The notes below the pieces were generated by a model that was not told where the DNA came from, made no database searches, and saw nothing but the letters and a program-made list of their open reading frames with translations. A DNA stretch of 64,000 nucleotides from Sphingobacterium faecium. Its GTDB lineage: Bacteria > Bacteroidota > Bacteroidia > Sphingobacteriales > Sphingobacteriaceae. A program made the position numbers and the translations under genes. The DNA lies in the NCBI RefSeq assembly GCF_003054045.1, contig NZ_QBKH01000006.1:248001-312000 (forward strand). The letters are read 5' to 3'. Below are positions 55,240 through 64,000 of this stretch, piece by piece (position 1 is the stretch's first letter; the number at the start of each line of letters is the position of its first letter).

Positions 55240-55567
55240 ATGTTTTGAACGCTTAGAGCTTTATTTCTTTAGCTTTCGACAAAGATACCAAATTTGAATT
55301 TATTATAAAACAATAATTGATAAATTATTGAAATAGGATTTGAGTATATGTATTTTTTTAACTTTTCAATTTCACCTTTTAAAACCTACCATTCAATCGG
55401 TTTTTCTAATTAAGAAATTGGTTATAAGTCAGCTAGAAGAATGTTTGCCAGCAACTTCACGTATTTCAATATTGATATCAAAGTGTCAAAGAAAATCTAT
55501 AAATTCAGATCGCTTTAAAGATATTACGCATTAAAATTTTTACCTTTACAAACGTAAAAATCATAAA
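55240..55567. other. Spacer between tRNA-Met and the MFS gene
   Basis: About 330 bases, AT-rich. A 64-codon frame inside it has no family features and I take it as chance. It should contain the tRNA promoter (-) and the MFS promoter (+). Confidence 0.5.
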
Positions 55568-56821
55568 ATGGAACAAAGTAAAGCAGGAGCAGCCACCAAA
55601 TTGTATATTCTTGCGTGGGTATTTGGACTTATATTCTATTTTTTAGATTATGTGATACGTTCTTCTCCAGCAGTCATGTTACCTCAATTGGCTGAACAAT
55701 TTAAGGTAAGTCCTGTTGGTCTTGTTACTATAATAGGCACTTATTATTATACCTACTCTACGGTTAGTTTGCTTGCAGGTTTGGCACTGGATAAATTTGG
55801 GGCTAAATATTCGTTGTTTATAGGAACTTTTATATTAGGACTCGGTTGTTTACTTTTTGTACTCTCCAATTCATTTTCAGGTAATGCTGGTCGTTTATTG
55901 CAGGGGGCAGGCTGTGCGTTTGCCTTTCCAGGATGTGTATACTTAGCTTCAAAAGGGTTCTCCGCAAAATCCTTGGCAACAGCCATAGGCTTTACACAAT
56001 GTATAGGTATGCTTGGAGGTTCTGCTGGGCAGTTCATTGTTGGTCCATGGATTGAACAGGGAGTAAATATTAATCATTTTTGGCTTACAACCGGTCTAGT
56101 CACGATTCTAGTTGCTTTTGGTCTATTACTCGTGATACCTAAAAACGCTGATCAAGTTAAACCGGTAAACCACATTGGTTCAAAAGGAATTTTATGGCCT
56201 TATAAAGTTGTTTTTTCAAATCCTCAGTCTTGGTTGTGTGGGATAATATCTGGCTTATTATTTGCGCCTACCACGATATTTGCCATGACCTGGGGAGTTG
56301 CTTTCTTCGAACAGGATAAAGATTTTAGTTTTCATACCGCAACTATAGCCAGTGCGATGATCCCTATGGGATGGGTGTTGGGATGTCCACTTTTAGGGTA
56401 TATAACGGATAGAATTGCTGCACGTAAACCTGTGTTATTGGCAGGTGCAATGGTTATGATCTTGGCTATCTGCCAGATCATTTTTATGCCAGATCTGTTA
56501 TCGGCATATACCACTAATTTTATATTTGGAGTTGCTTCTGGTGCTGCTATGATCCCTTACTCGGTCATTAAAGAATCCAACCCAGATGAAGTTAAAGGTA
56601 GCGCTACAGGTGCGATTAACTTTATAACTTTTGGAGTTACCACATTGTTGAACCCTATTTTTAGTAAATTTTTTGGACAAACTTTATCTCAGGGAGCCAA
56701 TAAATCTACACATTTTCAACTGACAGGTTTATTCTGGATTGCCGGTATAGGGCTTGCTATTATTTTAATGTTCTTTTTAAAAGAAACAGGACAAAGAAAA
56801 GTAAATAAATTGATTTCATAA
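55568..56821 (+). CDS. MFS transporter
   Basis: 417 residues, about 12 membrane helices. Helix 1 has FYFLDYVIRSSPAVMLPQLAE, motif A is LAGLALDKFGAKYSLFIG, and helix 4 GRLLQGAGCAFAFPGCVYLA. The second half has TDRIAARKPVLLAGAM. The pattern resembles organic-anion or hexuronate/nitrate-type importers rather than DHA drug exporters, but the substrate cannot be read. It is a single gene. Confidence 0.9.
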   Translation: MEQSKAGAATKLYILAWVFGLIFYFLDYVIRSSPAVMLPQLAEQFKVSPVGLVTIIGTYYYTYSTVSLLAGLALDKFGAKYSLFIGTFILGLGCLLFVLSNSFSGNAGRLLQGAGCAFAFPGCVYLASKGFSAKSLATAIGFTQCIGMLGGSAGQFIVGPWIEQGVNINHFWLTTGLVTILVAFGLLLVIPKNADQVKPVNHIGSKGILWPYKVVFSNPQSWLCGIISGLLFAPTTIFAMTWGVAFFEQDKDFSFHTATIASAMIPMGWVLGCPLLGYITDRIAARKPVLLAGAMVMILAICQIIFMPDLLSAYTTNFIFGVASGAAMIPYSVIKESNPDEVKGSATGAINFITFGVTTLLNPIFSKFFGQTLSQGANKSTHFQLTGLFWIAGIGLAIILMFFLKETGQRKVNKLIS

Positions 56822-56948
56822 GATCTATTCTCTTTTCATCATGGAGTTATAGCGTCATATATTCATCGGTATTTTGATTTAAGATTTTAAATATCTTGTT
56901 TTTAATCATTTAAATTGAGTAGGGCAATAAATTCCTTCGATACATGTT

Positions 56949-57734
56949 CTATTCTATTTTTTTTATGATGTTATCTAAATGGTCAACCACTAGGTTAATT
57001 ATTATTTTGTTTTGCGGATAAAACCTTTCCATCTCCGCTTGAAGTTCTTTGTAGGATTGCAATGCCTGATCGTCATTTGCAGTTCCATCAACAACTGAAA
57101 TAGAAATCACATAGGTACTATTTATTTTTTCAGCATACACATACTTAGTTACTTCCTCATCAAAGAAAGTTGTTTGCGTCAGAATGTCTGCCAATTTATC
57201 AACTTCATGATTAGTCAGGTTGTCACTGTCAAAAACAAGTTCATGTTTCATAACACCATAGGTATTTACCGTTTCAGTTGTTCCTGACCGATCCGTAACA
57301 AATATGACAGAAAATAGTATGATCAAGGTGACCATAAGACCAATTAGTCCAACGCAAATTATACGTCCCCAATTGAAAACCTCTCCACCTGCCTCGATAT
57401 AAAGTTCAATATTTTTACCTTGAAAATAGTTAAGTAAACCAGCAGCAATAGTGGTATAAATGATAGGAATTATTTGATTTGGAATTTTGATATGATCTGG
57501 AATTAAGAATATACCACCACAAATTATAATAGTCGTTATAACCGTGTAAATCCAAGTTTTTTTAGCTTTGCCGTATTCTCCAAACACTTTAAAATTTTCC
57601 GCGATAAAGTAACCTGCAACTAAGGGACCACCTAAAAATGTTCCAACCCAAATTGCTTTATCTTTATAAATTTTTTTACTTCCGTTCTGAATTTCAAGGG
57701 CTTGTTCCATATTATTGATTAAAGGTGCATTCAC
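56949..57734 (-). CDS. Membrane protein of unknown function
   Basis: 261 residues. Four membrane segments lie between about residues 27 and 147 (WVGTFLGGPLVAGYFIAENF; IYTVITTIIICGGIFLI; IPIIYTTIAAGLLNYFQG; ICVGLIGLMVTLIILFSVIF). They are followed by a C-terminal domain of about 110 residues with helices and strands, rich in acidic residues and Asn. No family is recognised. It is isolated. Confidence 0.65.
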   Translation of the reverse strand: MNAPLINNMEQALEIQNGSKKIYKDKAIWVGTFLGGPLVAGYFIAENFKVFGEYGKAKKTWIYTVITTIIICGGIFLIPDHIKIPNQIIPIIYTTIAAGLLNYFQGKNIELYIEAGGEVFNWGRIICVGLIGLMVTLIILFSVIFVTDRSGTTETVNTYGVMKHELVFDSDNLTNHEVDKLADILTQTTFFDEEVTKYVYAEKINSTYVISISVVDGTANDDQALQSYKELQAEMERFYPQNKIIINLVVDHLDNIIKKIE

Positions 57735-57948
57735 ACGCTGTTTTTGGTATTAAATGTAATATTTTCACCTTAAGTATACAAATTCACCTTCACATTTCCT
57801 CCGTTCACCGAGTTTTTCCGTGTGTTAGTCTAAATGTTATGGTTATCGGTTTATTTTTATGCTACTTTTAAATCAATAAATAGGGCAGCGGCTTCGAAGT
57901 TTCAATTGTTGGATTTTGAGCTAAGGTCAAAAATCCCACAACCCCATA

Positions 57949-57972
57949 ATGAGCATAGCTGGAAATGCTCAT
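57949..57972. other. Short hairpin upstream of the serine hydrolase gene
   Basis: ATGAGCAT and its complement with an eight-base loop, about 65 bases before the ATG. Weak evidence; it could be a regulatory dyad or the end of the divergent transcript. Confidence 0.3.
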
Positions 57973-58038
57973 AATAACTTCATCAAAGATGAAAAGCAAA
58001 ATGTTATGTTTTAATTATTAACCTAAATTTAGAAGATC

Positions 58039-59844
58039 ATGAAGATTATAAAACCTCTCCATATTACATTTATTTTCGCAATGTTGGTGACAACTGTTTT
58101 TGCCCAGAACGACCGACAGCTGCAAGAAGAGATTACAAAAGTAGAATCCGGCTTAATACCACCAGTCCGGTTTGAGGGCGAATCTTCATGGGATATCGTT
58201 TCTCGGATGAAGTTTTATGATGTTCCCGGTGTAAGTATAGCTGTTATCAAAAATTCCAAAGTCATCTGGAGTAAAACATACGGATACGCCGATCTTGAAT
58301 CTAAGACCGCAGTGAGCGCTAATACCTTGTTTCAAGTAGCTTCGATGAGTAAACCAGTAAGTGCTTATGCTGCGTTGAAGGCAGTAGAGCTAGGTAGGCT
58401 AGATCCTGATATGGATGTGAACGCATATTTGGTATCATGGAAAGTTCCTGATCATGAATGGACAAAAACGAAAAAAGTCACGCTTAAAAATATGCTGAGC
58501 CATACTGCTGGATTCACTGTAAGCGGATTTCCCGGTTATTCAATAAAAGATCCAATTCCCACATCAGTTCAAGTATTGAATGGCGAAAAACCCTCTAATA
58601 CGCCTATGGTTTTTGTTGATAAAATTCCTGGGGCCAGTTTTCGATATTCAGGAGGTGGATATACGGTGATGCAGCAAATGCTTGTGGATATCGAAGCGAA
58701 AGACTTTACAACCATAATGCGTGAAAAAGTGCTCTTGCCTCTTCAAATGAAAAACAGTACGTTTGAGCAACCACTTCCATCCTCAGCAGCTCAATTTGCA
58801 GCTACAGCCTATAGTGCAGACGGAAAACGAGTGGAAGGTAGATATCATATCTATCCGGAGCAGGCTGCTGCAGGTTTGTGGTCTACTGCAGAAGATTATG
58901 CCAAATTTGTCATTGATATTCAAAATACATTGAGCGGCAAAAGCAATGTCATTATTTCCAAAAAGACGGCTGAACAATTTACTACTCCTTTCATAGAATC
59001 ATTTATAGGCTTAGGCATTTTTCTTGAAAATTATGACGGCGAGATGTATGTTTCCCATGGTGGCTGGAATGAAGGGTTCAGTAGCAGTTTTATTGGTAGT
59101 AAAACAAGTGGTGACGGAGTTGTAGTGCTTACGAATACGAACAAACCCCTGTTTATCAATGAACTCGTCCGTTCCGTTGCTTTAACATACAGTTGGCCTA
59201 ATTATATTGCACCTGCTCATAAAATTTTACCTTTAACCCAACAAGATCTAAATTCCTATTTAGGAAGATATAAGTATGATCAGTATGGGTTTATCAAAGT
59301 ATATAAAGAAGATGGTAAACTGATGGCCGTTCAGAACTTGAATAATCCGACAGAACTGATCAAAGTAGGAGAACATACATTCGCGATGCGTGAATGGAAT
59401 TTTAAGGTGAGTTTTGTACAAGATACCATCTCAGGAAAGAAAGAACTCATACAGACGTTGGCTGATCAAACAATCCGTTCTAAAAGCCCAAAATTAGTTA
59501 AAGATGAATTTGTACCCTTGGAGTTAATTTTAGAAGGTCATTTTGAAAAGGGTGCCGAAGCTTATCAAAAAGCAAAAAAAGAAGATAGTAACCATGAGCA
59601 ACTTTCTGAAGGTTTTTTGAATAGTAGGGGATATGAACTGCTCCATCAGAATAAAACTACCCAAGCTATTGATCTTTTTAGAGTCAATACACGCTTATAT
59701 CCCAATAGTGAAAATGTATATGACAGCTTGGGAGAAGCCTATTTAAAAGCCGGAAAGAAAGATAAAGCAAAGCAGAGTTACCAACAGTTAATTAAAATCA
59801 ATCCTAAAAACGAACGTGCTATTCAGATTTTAGAAACGTTATAG
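58039..59844 (+). CDS. Secreted serine hydrolase with C-terminal TPR repeats
   Basis: 601 residues with a signal peptide (VTTVFAQNDRQ, cleavage near residue 23). The class C beta-lactamase-like domain has Ser102-x-x-Lys105 in ASMSKPVSAY, the Tyr element in FRYSGGGYTVMQQM and HGG in VSHGGWNEGFSSS. A beta segment follows (YLGRYKYDQYGFIKVY). Then TPR-like helices end the protein: GYELLHQNKTTQAIDLFRVN and YDSLGEAYLKAGKKDKAKQS are two clear repeats. The protein is likely periplasmic, with the TPR tail binding a partner. It is the second serine hydrolase in the window and not close to the first. Confidence 0.9.
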   Translation: MKIIKPLHITFIFAMLVTTVFAQNDRQLQEEITKVESGLIPPVRFEGESSWDIVSRMKFYDVPGVSIAVIKNSKVIWSKTYGYADLESKTAVSANTLFQVASMSKPVSAYAALKAVELGRLDPDMDVNAYLVSWKVPDHEWTKTKKVTLKNMLSHTAGFTVSGFPGYSIKDPIPTSVQVLNGEKPSNTPMVFVDKIPGASFRYSGGGYTVMQQMLVDIEAKDFTTIMREKVLLPLQMKNSTFEQPLPSSAAQFAATAYSADGKRVEGRYHIYPEQAAAGLWSTAEDYAKFVIDIQNTLSGKSNVIISKKTAEQFTTPFIESFIGLGIFLENYDGEMYVSHGGWNEGFSSSFIGSKTSGDGVVVLTNTNKPLFINELVRSVALTYSWPNYIAPAHKILPLTQQDLNSYLGRYKYDQYGFIKVYKEDGKLMAVQNLNNPTELIKVGEHTFAMREWNFKVSFVQDTISGKKELIQTLADQTIRSKSPKLVKDEFVPLELILEGHFEKGAEAYQKAKKEDSNHEQLSEGFLNSRGYELLHQNKTTQAIDLFRVNTRLYPNSENVYDSLGEAYLKAGKKDKAKQSYQQLIKINPKNERAIQILETL

Positions 59845-60181
59845 TAAAAAACACATAAAATATAGTAGTTAATTAGGTACATCTTTGACTAATCTAAAAG
59901 ATATAGGGATTGCATCTAATTAATGGATATTAATTAAACAGGAAAAGCCATTGTTTAGATACTTTGCCTGTTACGTAGATGTACTGGAATATCACATAGA
60001 ACGTTACATTTAGTCCTACTATTGGAGGATAGGAGTTTAGCAATTTTACCCATGATTTTTTTGAATAAGGAAAAGTAAAAATTTGTTCGTCAACTTCCTA
60101 CTTTATTGGAGTACCAACTTAACGATACATTAGTAAACAAGTCTCTACAAATTCAAAATAAAATAGAAATATGAGAAACAG
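59845..60181. other. Spacer between the serine hydrolase and bestrophin-like genes
   Basis: About 340 bases, stops in all frames. No clear promoter box or inverted repeat. Confidence 0.5.
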
Positions 60182-61102
60182 ATGTCAAGAATCATTGTTT
60201 ATCATATTATGATACTAAACTCGTCGAAGATTCCCTTCCGTTATATGTTTAACAAAGTAAAAAAGGAAATCACTTTGGTGGCCATTATTGGCTTAATTTT
60301 TAATGCCTTTACTTATTTATTGGAAGATAGGCTTCCCGATATGCCATTAGGAGTTCCTGCATTTTTAGGAACAGCCATATCGGTTTTATTGTCTTTCAAA
60401 ATGAGTCAATCTTATGAACGATGGTGGGAAGCTCGAAAAATATGGGGCGCTATTGTCAACGATTCCCGTTCGCTTGTCATCCAGTTACAAAGCTATCTTG
60501 ATGCCGAATATGTAGGTGCTATAAAGGACATAGCCTACAAGCAGATTGCTTGGTGTTATGCATTAGGGGATTCTCTTCGCGGTCTCAATCCTCTTGCTAG
60601 ACCGTTGGAACTGACGCAGGATGAAATTGATTTACTTCAACATCATAAAAACGTGCCATTGGCAATCACCCAATTACAGGCACTCACGATCAAGAAATTA
60701 TCAGAGAAGCAAGCTATGCACGAGTTTTATCGTGTTCAGCTGGATCAGACTTTAGTGCGTCTCGTAGATGCTATGGGTAGGGCCGAACGGATCAATACGA
60801 CCGTGTTTCCAGTTACATACCGGCTTTTCCTTCACGGTGCGATATATCTTTTTTTAATCACTTTATCGATAGCCATACAGGATGTAAGTCCGATTTTCGA
60901 GATTCCACTATTGGTTCTTATCGCAGCCTTGTTTTTCCTTGCCGATAAGACAGCATATAATCTTCAGGATCCATTTCGTAATCGACAAAGTGACACACCA
61001 GTAACAGCTATAGCCCGGAATATTGAGATCAATATTAAGCAATTGCTTGGAGAAGATGATATTCCAGAGCCATTGAAACCAAAGACTTTTTTTATTATGT
61101 AG
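60182..61102 (+). CDS. Bestrophin-family membrane channel protein
   Basis: 306 residues, or 297 if translation starts at the internal ATG nine codons in, which would give MILNSSKIPFRYMFNK. Bacterial bestrophin (YneE-like, PF01062) signs are LSFKMSQSYERWWEARKIWG, IVNDSRSLVIQLQSYL and YNLQDPFRNRQSDTPV. It has four membrane helices and a large helical cytoplasmic part. Homologues form pentameric ion channels; selectivity in bacteria differs from that of the animal chloride channels and cannot be told here. Confidence 0.9.
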   Translation: MSRIIVYHIMILNSSKIPFRYMFNKVKKEITLVAIIGLIFNAFTYLLEDRLPDMPLGVPAFLGTAISVLLSFKMSQSYERWWEARKIWGAIVNDSRSLVIQLQSYLDAEYVGAIKDIAYKQIAWCYALGDSLRGLNPLARPLELTQDEIDLLQHHKNVPLAITQLQALTIKKLSEKQAMHEFYRVQLDQTLVRLVDAMGRAERINTTVFPVTYRLFLHGAIYLFLITLSIAIQDVSPIFEIPLLVLIAALFFLADKTAYNLQDPFRNRQSDTPVTAIARNIEINIKQLLGEDDIPEPLKPKTFFIM

Positions 61103-61291
61103 TTTATTGGGGTAGAAAAGCAGTTTAGTAAGATTATATCAAAGCAATAATTAGGAATTACAATTGCTGAGTTGATGGTCAGTTTAATCAGTGAAAAACA
61201 TATCTTTGAATTCTACATGATCATAAATCTGAGCAACCCCCATTATATAAAGATAAGTAATGGGAGTTGTTTTTTCATTTATTGTCTTGAT

Positions 61292-61747
61292 TTATAATTT
61301 AACTTTTATCTGGTAAATTCTAGTTTGCTCTTCCCAAGGATGATATCCCTGCCCAATATATTAAAATCCTAATTTTTCATAGTATCCGATATAGTCCGTG
61401 CAAAGATTTAAATAGGTAAAACCAAAATTTCTTGTATCTGTTTTTGCTCGCTCAATGATTAGGTTGCCATAATTGTGACCCCTATTTTTTTCATCAATAA
61501 ATAGCGCACAAAGCCATGGATATAAATCCATTCGGCTAATGAAATCATTTGTAATCAATCCTCCACAACCGATTATTTCATTTTCTTTCTCTAACAAATA
61601 CCATTGAGGTAATGGTTGTTCTGCGTCTATACAATTTGTTATGCAATCTTCATAAATAATTGGTAATACTTCAGACCAACTGTTTTGTAAGTATTGTATT
61701 GCTTTTTCTTTATATTCTGGATTTTCTCTAACAGAAATTACTTTCAT
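61292..61747 (-). pseudogene. GNAT acetyltransferase truncated by one in-frame stop
   Basis: The first 128 codons encode a GNAT protein (WYLLEKENEIIGCGGLITND, LCALFIDEKNRGHNYGNLII, CTDYIGYYEKLGF), then TAA at 61361-61363. The same frame continues 22 codons with YIGQGYHPWEEQTRIYQIKV, the expected C-terminal beta strands, before a second TAA. So one nonsense change removes the last strand, which contributes to the acetyl-CoA fold. A sequencing error is possible. Otherwise the gene is freshly inactivated. Confidence 0.8.
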
Positions 61748-61914
61748 TTGTTTGATTTTTTTTGATAAAAAAGAGGAGCATAGTCCTTTAATACACTCTA
61801 TTGATGTTGTTTAGTTCGATAATTTTACGAGGATACTATTCATACTGTAGAAGTACAGCAGATATCGATTCTATTATCGAATTTAATATTTCTTGTTTTA
61901 AATTTCCGCTTAAA

Positions 61915-62439
61915 CTAAATCTTAATTTTAGTCAGAAGATCATTATATATGATGAAGTTTCCTTCATCAAAGCAAACGAATATAACCTTAGTGATTTTAT
62001 CGTTCGTTTTCAAAAACTCCTTCACGGTACGGATGGCAATTTCAGCAGCTTTCTCCTTTGGAAATTTGTATATCCCCGTACTGATATTTGGAAAGGAAAT
62101 CGATTCAATTTCATTCTCCACTGCAAGTCGAAGGGAGTTTAGATAAGCCGTTGCCAGTAAAGTTTCCTCATTGCTTTTTCCATTGTTCCAGACTGGTCCA
62201 ACGGTGTGAATAACAAATTTGGCAGGTAGATGACCTGCAGTAGTTATCACTGCCTCACCAACTTGACAACCACCTTGTTTATTTCTTATTTTTTGACAGT
62301 CCTCGAGTATAGACAGCCCACCAGCTTGGTGGATGGCTCCGTCAACACCACCACCTCCCAATAAAGAAGTATTTGCGGCATTTACAATTGCATCGACAGG
62401 TATTTTTGTGATATCTCCCTTTATTATTGCTATTTCCAT
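61915..62439 (-). CDS. Macrodomain protein, YmdB-like O-acetyl-ADP-ribose deacetylase
   Basis: 174 residues, one complete macrodomain. Ligand motifs are IVNAANTSLLGGGGVDGAIH for the ADP-ribose ribose/diphosphate pocket, HTVGPVW and ISFPNISTGIYKFPKEKAA for the phosphate loop. It removes acetyl from O-acetyl-ADP-ribose or ADP-ribose from proteins. It is a single gene, about 170 bases from the broken GNAT gene. Confidence 0.93.
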   Translation of the reverse strand: MEIAIIKGDITKIPVDAIVNAANTSLLGGGGVDGAIHQAGGLSILEDCQKIRNKQGGCQVGEAVITTAGHLPAKFVIHTVGPVWNNGKSNEETLLATAYLNSLRLAVENEIESISFPNISTGIYKFPKEKAAEIAIRTVKEFLKTNDKITKVIFVCFDEGNFIIYNDLLTKIKI

Positions 62440-62662
62440 ATGATTTTTGAAAATTAACTTAAAGGTAGTAATAACTTACACAATCCTAATCATATCCAAT
62501 TGAATTGCTAGCATATCTTAGTATAATTAACGTTTTCATCATGGTTTCACTATATAAGTAATGCTAGTTTTTTGCATATCAATACGATCTAAAAAATATA
62601 AATCATATTTAGCAGTCACTTTTGTATCCATAATACTAAATATGAGTTGATAAATCCCGAAA
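62440..62662. other. Gene-free spacer
   Basis: AT-rich; nothing recognised on either strand. Confidence 0.5.
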
Positions 62663-62823
62663 ATGAATGAAAAATTTCAGCTGACATATGAAACGGAAAA
62701 AGACAAAAAATTCTTAAAGCATTTCCTAAATATTTATGGTTAGGTGTTAAAATTGTTGCAGATATTTTGTTTCATCGAAATTTTGATAGGCATCCAACAG
62801 TTGAGGACGAAATAATTAAATGA
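62663..62823 (+). pseudogene. Possible frameshifted small gene
   Basis: The frame MNEKFQLTYETEKDKK from 62663 stops at 62743. In the next frame, from just after the run of six A near 62705, it continues as FPKYLWLGVKIVADILFHRN and FDRHPTVEDEIIK to a TGA. A single base change in the A run would join them into about 54 residues. The family is unknown. This could also be chance. Confidence 0.35.
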
Positions 62824-62919
62824 CAACATTTAATTATTCGAGAACTAGTTTTTTTTAAAATCTAGAAGAAAGAACAATTCAGAGTCTGACAATAAATAAA
62901 AAAAACTAAACGAAAAATA

Positions 62920-63042
62920 ATGAACGAAAGATATTTAATCAAATGTAAAACAGAGATTATACAATATCAATTTTATAATATGAATGCTGAATTAATTCTT
63001 TGGAAAAATTTATTTAAGGCTCAGGATTGGTGTTTTTCTTAA
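62920..63042 (+). CDS. Possible 40-residue protein
   Basis: Frame MNERYLIKCKTEIIQYQFYN to a TAA. The composition is protein-like, but there is no family match or context support. It may be spurious or a remnant. Confidence 0.25.
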   Translation: MNERYLIKCKTEIIQYQFYNMNAELILWKNLFKAQDWCFS

Positions 63043-63211
63043 ACTAGAGAGCTTAAATCCGTCATATATTCAAGACAAAAAACGTTTCACTACTACAGTT
63101 ACTAAAAAATTGCTCCTAATATGATAAATAATGTTAAAATTATATTTATAGTGTGTAAATATATTAATTTCATTTATAATTATAAACTTTCTGAAACTAA
63201 TTCAAAAAATT

Positions 63212-64000
63212 ATGAAAAAGAAATTAACATTGTATTTGGTGATAATAACGAGTGGGCTTCATGCCCAACAGAGTGCGGAGCAAAAATTTAGAAATCTGGG
63301 GATTATTAATGAGGGAACTTTGGCTCAAAAAGATTCCCTTGCTGATGCATTTTTTACAAAAAACAGTAATTTTTTGGAGCGTGATTTTATGAATTCTATT
63401 AATATGTTGTATGCCATGCGAAAAAATGATAAAGCAGCAGCTTTGAAAGCATTGACTATAGAAAAATTTCCAAAAGGATCGTTGACTCGAGATATTTTTA
63501 TTGATACTTCATTTGAGAATGACGGTGGAGCTGCCGAAAAAGAAAGAGCATATCATGAATTGTTAGAAACATGGCCTATTACAAAATTTCCGGATGAGAT
63601 GTATCAATATAATTATGCTTTAGAGGCTTTGATAAAAGCTTTTATGAAAGAAAAAAATACTGTAAAAGCTCTTTATTATCTTGAATCGATCGAACAAAGA
63701 GCTACTAAAGCAGCTGGTTATCTGTCCGTTGCTCAGTCACTTCTAGAGGATGGAGATGTAATAGGAGCTAAATCATTTTTGAAAGTACCGATGGAGGAAA
63801 GCTTATTTTATATGTCTCAACCAATTGATAGTAGGGATGAAGAAAGTGTGTTTTCATCCACACAAATTGAAAGTTCAGTGCATGCCTATGCACAGATTCT
63901 ATTGCAGGAAAAAAAATATAATGAAGCGATAGAAATTATTGAACGCACCATGCAACAAGCTCCTTCATTTACAGATGGTTTGCAAAAAATATATTATAAA
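63212..64000 (+). CDS. Secreted helical repeat protein (3' end beyond window)
   Basis: 263 residues visible, and the frame is open to the edge. A signal peptide ends LHAQQSAEQ, typical of Bacteroidota. The mature part is helical with TPR-like spacing (AYAQILLQEKKYNEAIEIIE, ALYYLESIEQRATKAAGYL). Such N-terminal regions occur in thioredoxin-fold (TlpA-like) exported proteins of this group, but the diagnostic Cys-x-x-Cys part would lie outside the window, so this remains a guess. Confidence 0.75.
   Translation, partial: MKKKLTLYLVIITSGLHAQQSAEQKFRNLGIINEGTLAQKDSLADAFFTKNSNFLERDFMNSINMLYAMRKNDKAAALKALTIEKFPKGSLTRDIFIDTSFENDGGAAEKERAYHELLETWPITKFPDEMYQYNYALEALIKAFMKEKNTVKALYYLESIEQRATKAAGYLSVAQSLLEDGDVIGAKSFLKVPMEESLFYMSQPIDSRDEESVFSSTQIESSVHAYAQILLQEKKYNEAIEIIERTMQQAPSFTDGLQKIYYK

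Noticed and set aside
55340..55534. Plus-strand frame of 64 codons after tRNA-Met
   Set aside because: No family features, poor composition and no neighbour support; taken as chance.
1..64000. CRISPR array, rRNA operon, complete insertion sequence or prophage
   Set aside because: No regularly spaced repeats, rRNA-like sequence, transposase frame with terminal repeats or phage structural genes were seen.

Overview
The window is low-GC DNA from a Bacteroidota genome, most likely a Sphingobacteriaceae member such as Sphingobacterium or Pedobacter. This rests on a SusC/RagA-type TonB-dependent receptor, a second outer-membrane beta-barrel protein of the OMP_b-brl_3 type, a CHASE3 hybrid kinase with tandem receiver domains, a LytTR two-component pair, sparse Shine-Dalgarno sites and several TAnnTTTG-like -7 boxes. 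The species call is inference; nothing in the sequence names the organism. Two genes run off the edges: the SusC gene on the left (missing only its last few codons) and a secreted helical protein on the right. Several long perfect hairpins lie between convergent genes.

0-13.5 kb: SusC receptor, a DUF2809 membrane protein, a Crp/Fnr regulator, an esterase overlapping a DMT exporter, an aldehyde dehydrogenase with a glutathione peroxidase, and a redox operon (MdaB-type quinone reductase, YgiN-type quinol monooxygenase, aldo/keto reductase). That operon diverges from a LysR regulator across a spacer with two strong dyads. A Gfo/Idh/MocA oxidoreductase follows. 13.5-24.3 kb: an ECF sigma factor, topoisomerase IB, an aldo/keto reductase, a DJ-1/PfpI protein with a YihY/BrkB membrane protein, a block of unrecognised small and membrane proteins (20.1-22.7 kb), and a glycosyltransferase.

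24.7-32.1 kb is a one-direction signalling cluster: a REC-PAS-histidine kinase, a 1200-residue CHASE3/HAMP/GAF hybrid kinase with three receivers, a stand-alone receiver, a CheR methyltransferase, a CheB esterase domain and another receiver. No chemoreceptor, CheW or CheA is present, so this looks like a non-motility use of the Che modification enzymes. 32.4-39.3 kb is rich in families often linked to envelope or general stress: YciE/YciF (DUF892), a lipid kinase, SurE, a repeat lipoprotein, a DUF2383 bundle, DUF421 with a zinc-ribbon-like tail, a fatty-acid desaturase and a cold-shock protein.

39.6-44 kb: a LytS/LytT-type kinase and regulator sit directly upstream of an outer-membrane barrel gene. 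The spacer before that gene carries two 11-bp repeats 21 bp apart, a good candidate site for the LytTR regulator. 44-52.5 kb: DUF1398, a secreted orphan, two DHA2-type exporters (one divergent from an Lrp/AsnC regulator), a serine hydrolase and a PhyH-type dioxygenase. 52.5-55.2 kb is a decayed stretch with a broken SDR gene, a broken acetyltransferase and the 3' remnant of a serine recombinase abutting the 3' end of a tRNA-Met gene; I read it as the scar of an old integrated element. 55.5-64 kb: an MFS transporter, a membrane orphan, a serine hydrolase with a TPR tail, a bestrophin-like channel, an acetyltransferase truncated by one stop codon, a macrodomain deacetylase, a gene-poor stretch and the partial secreted protein.
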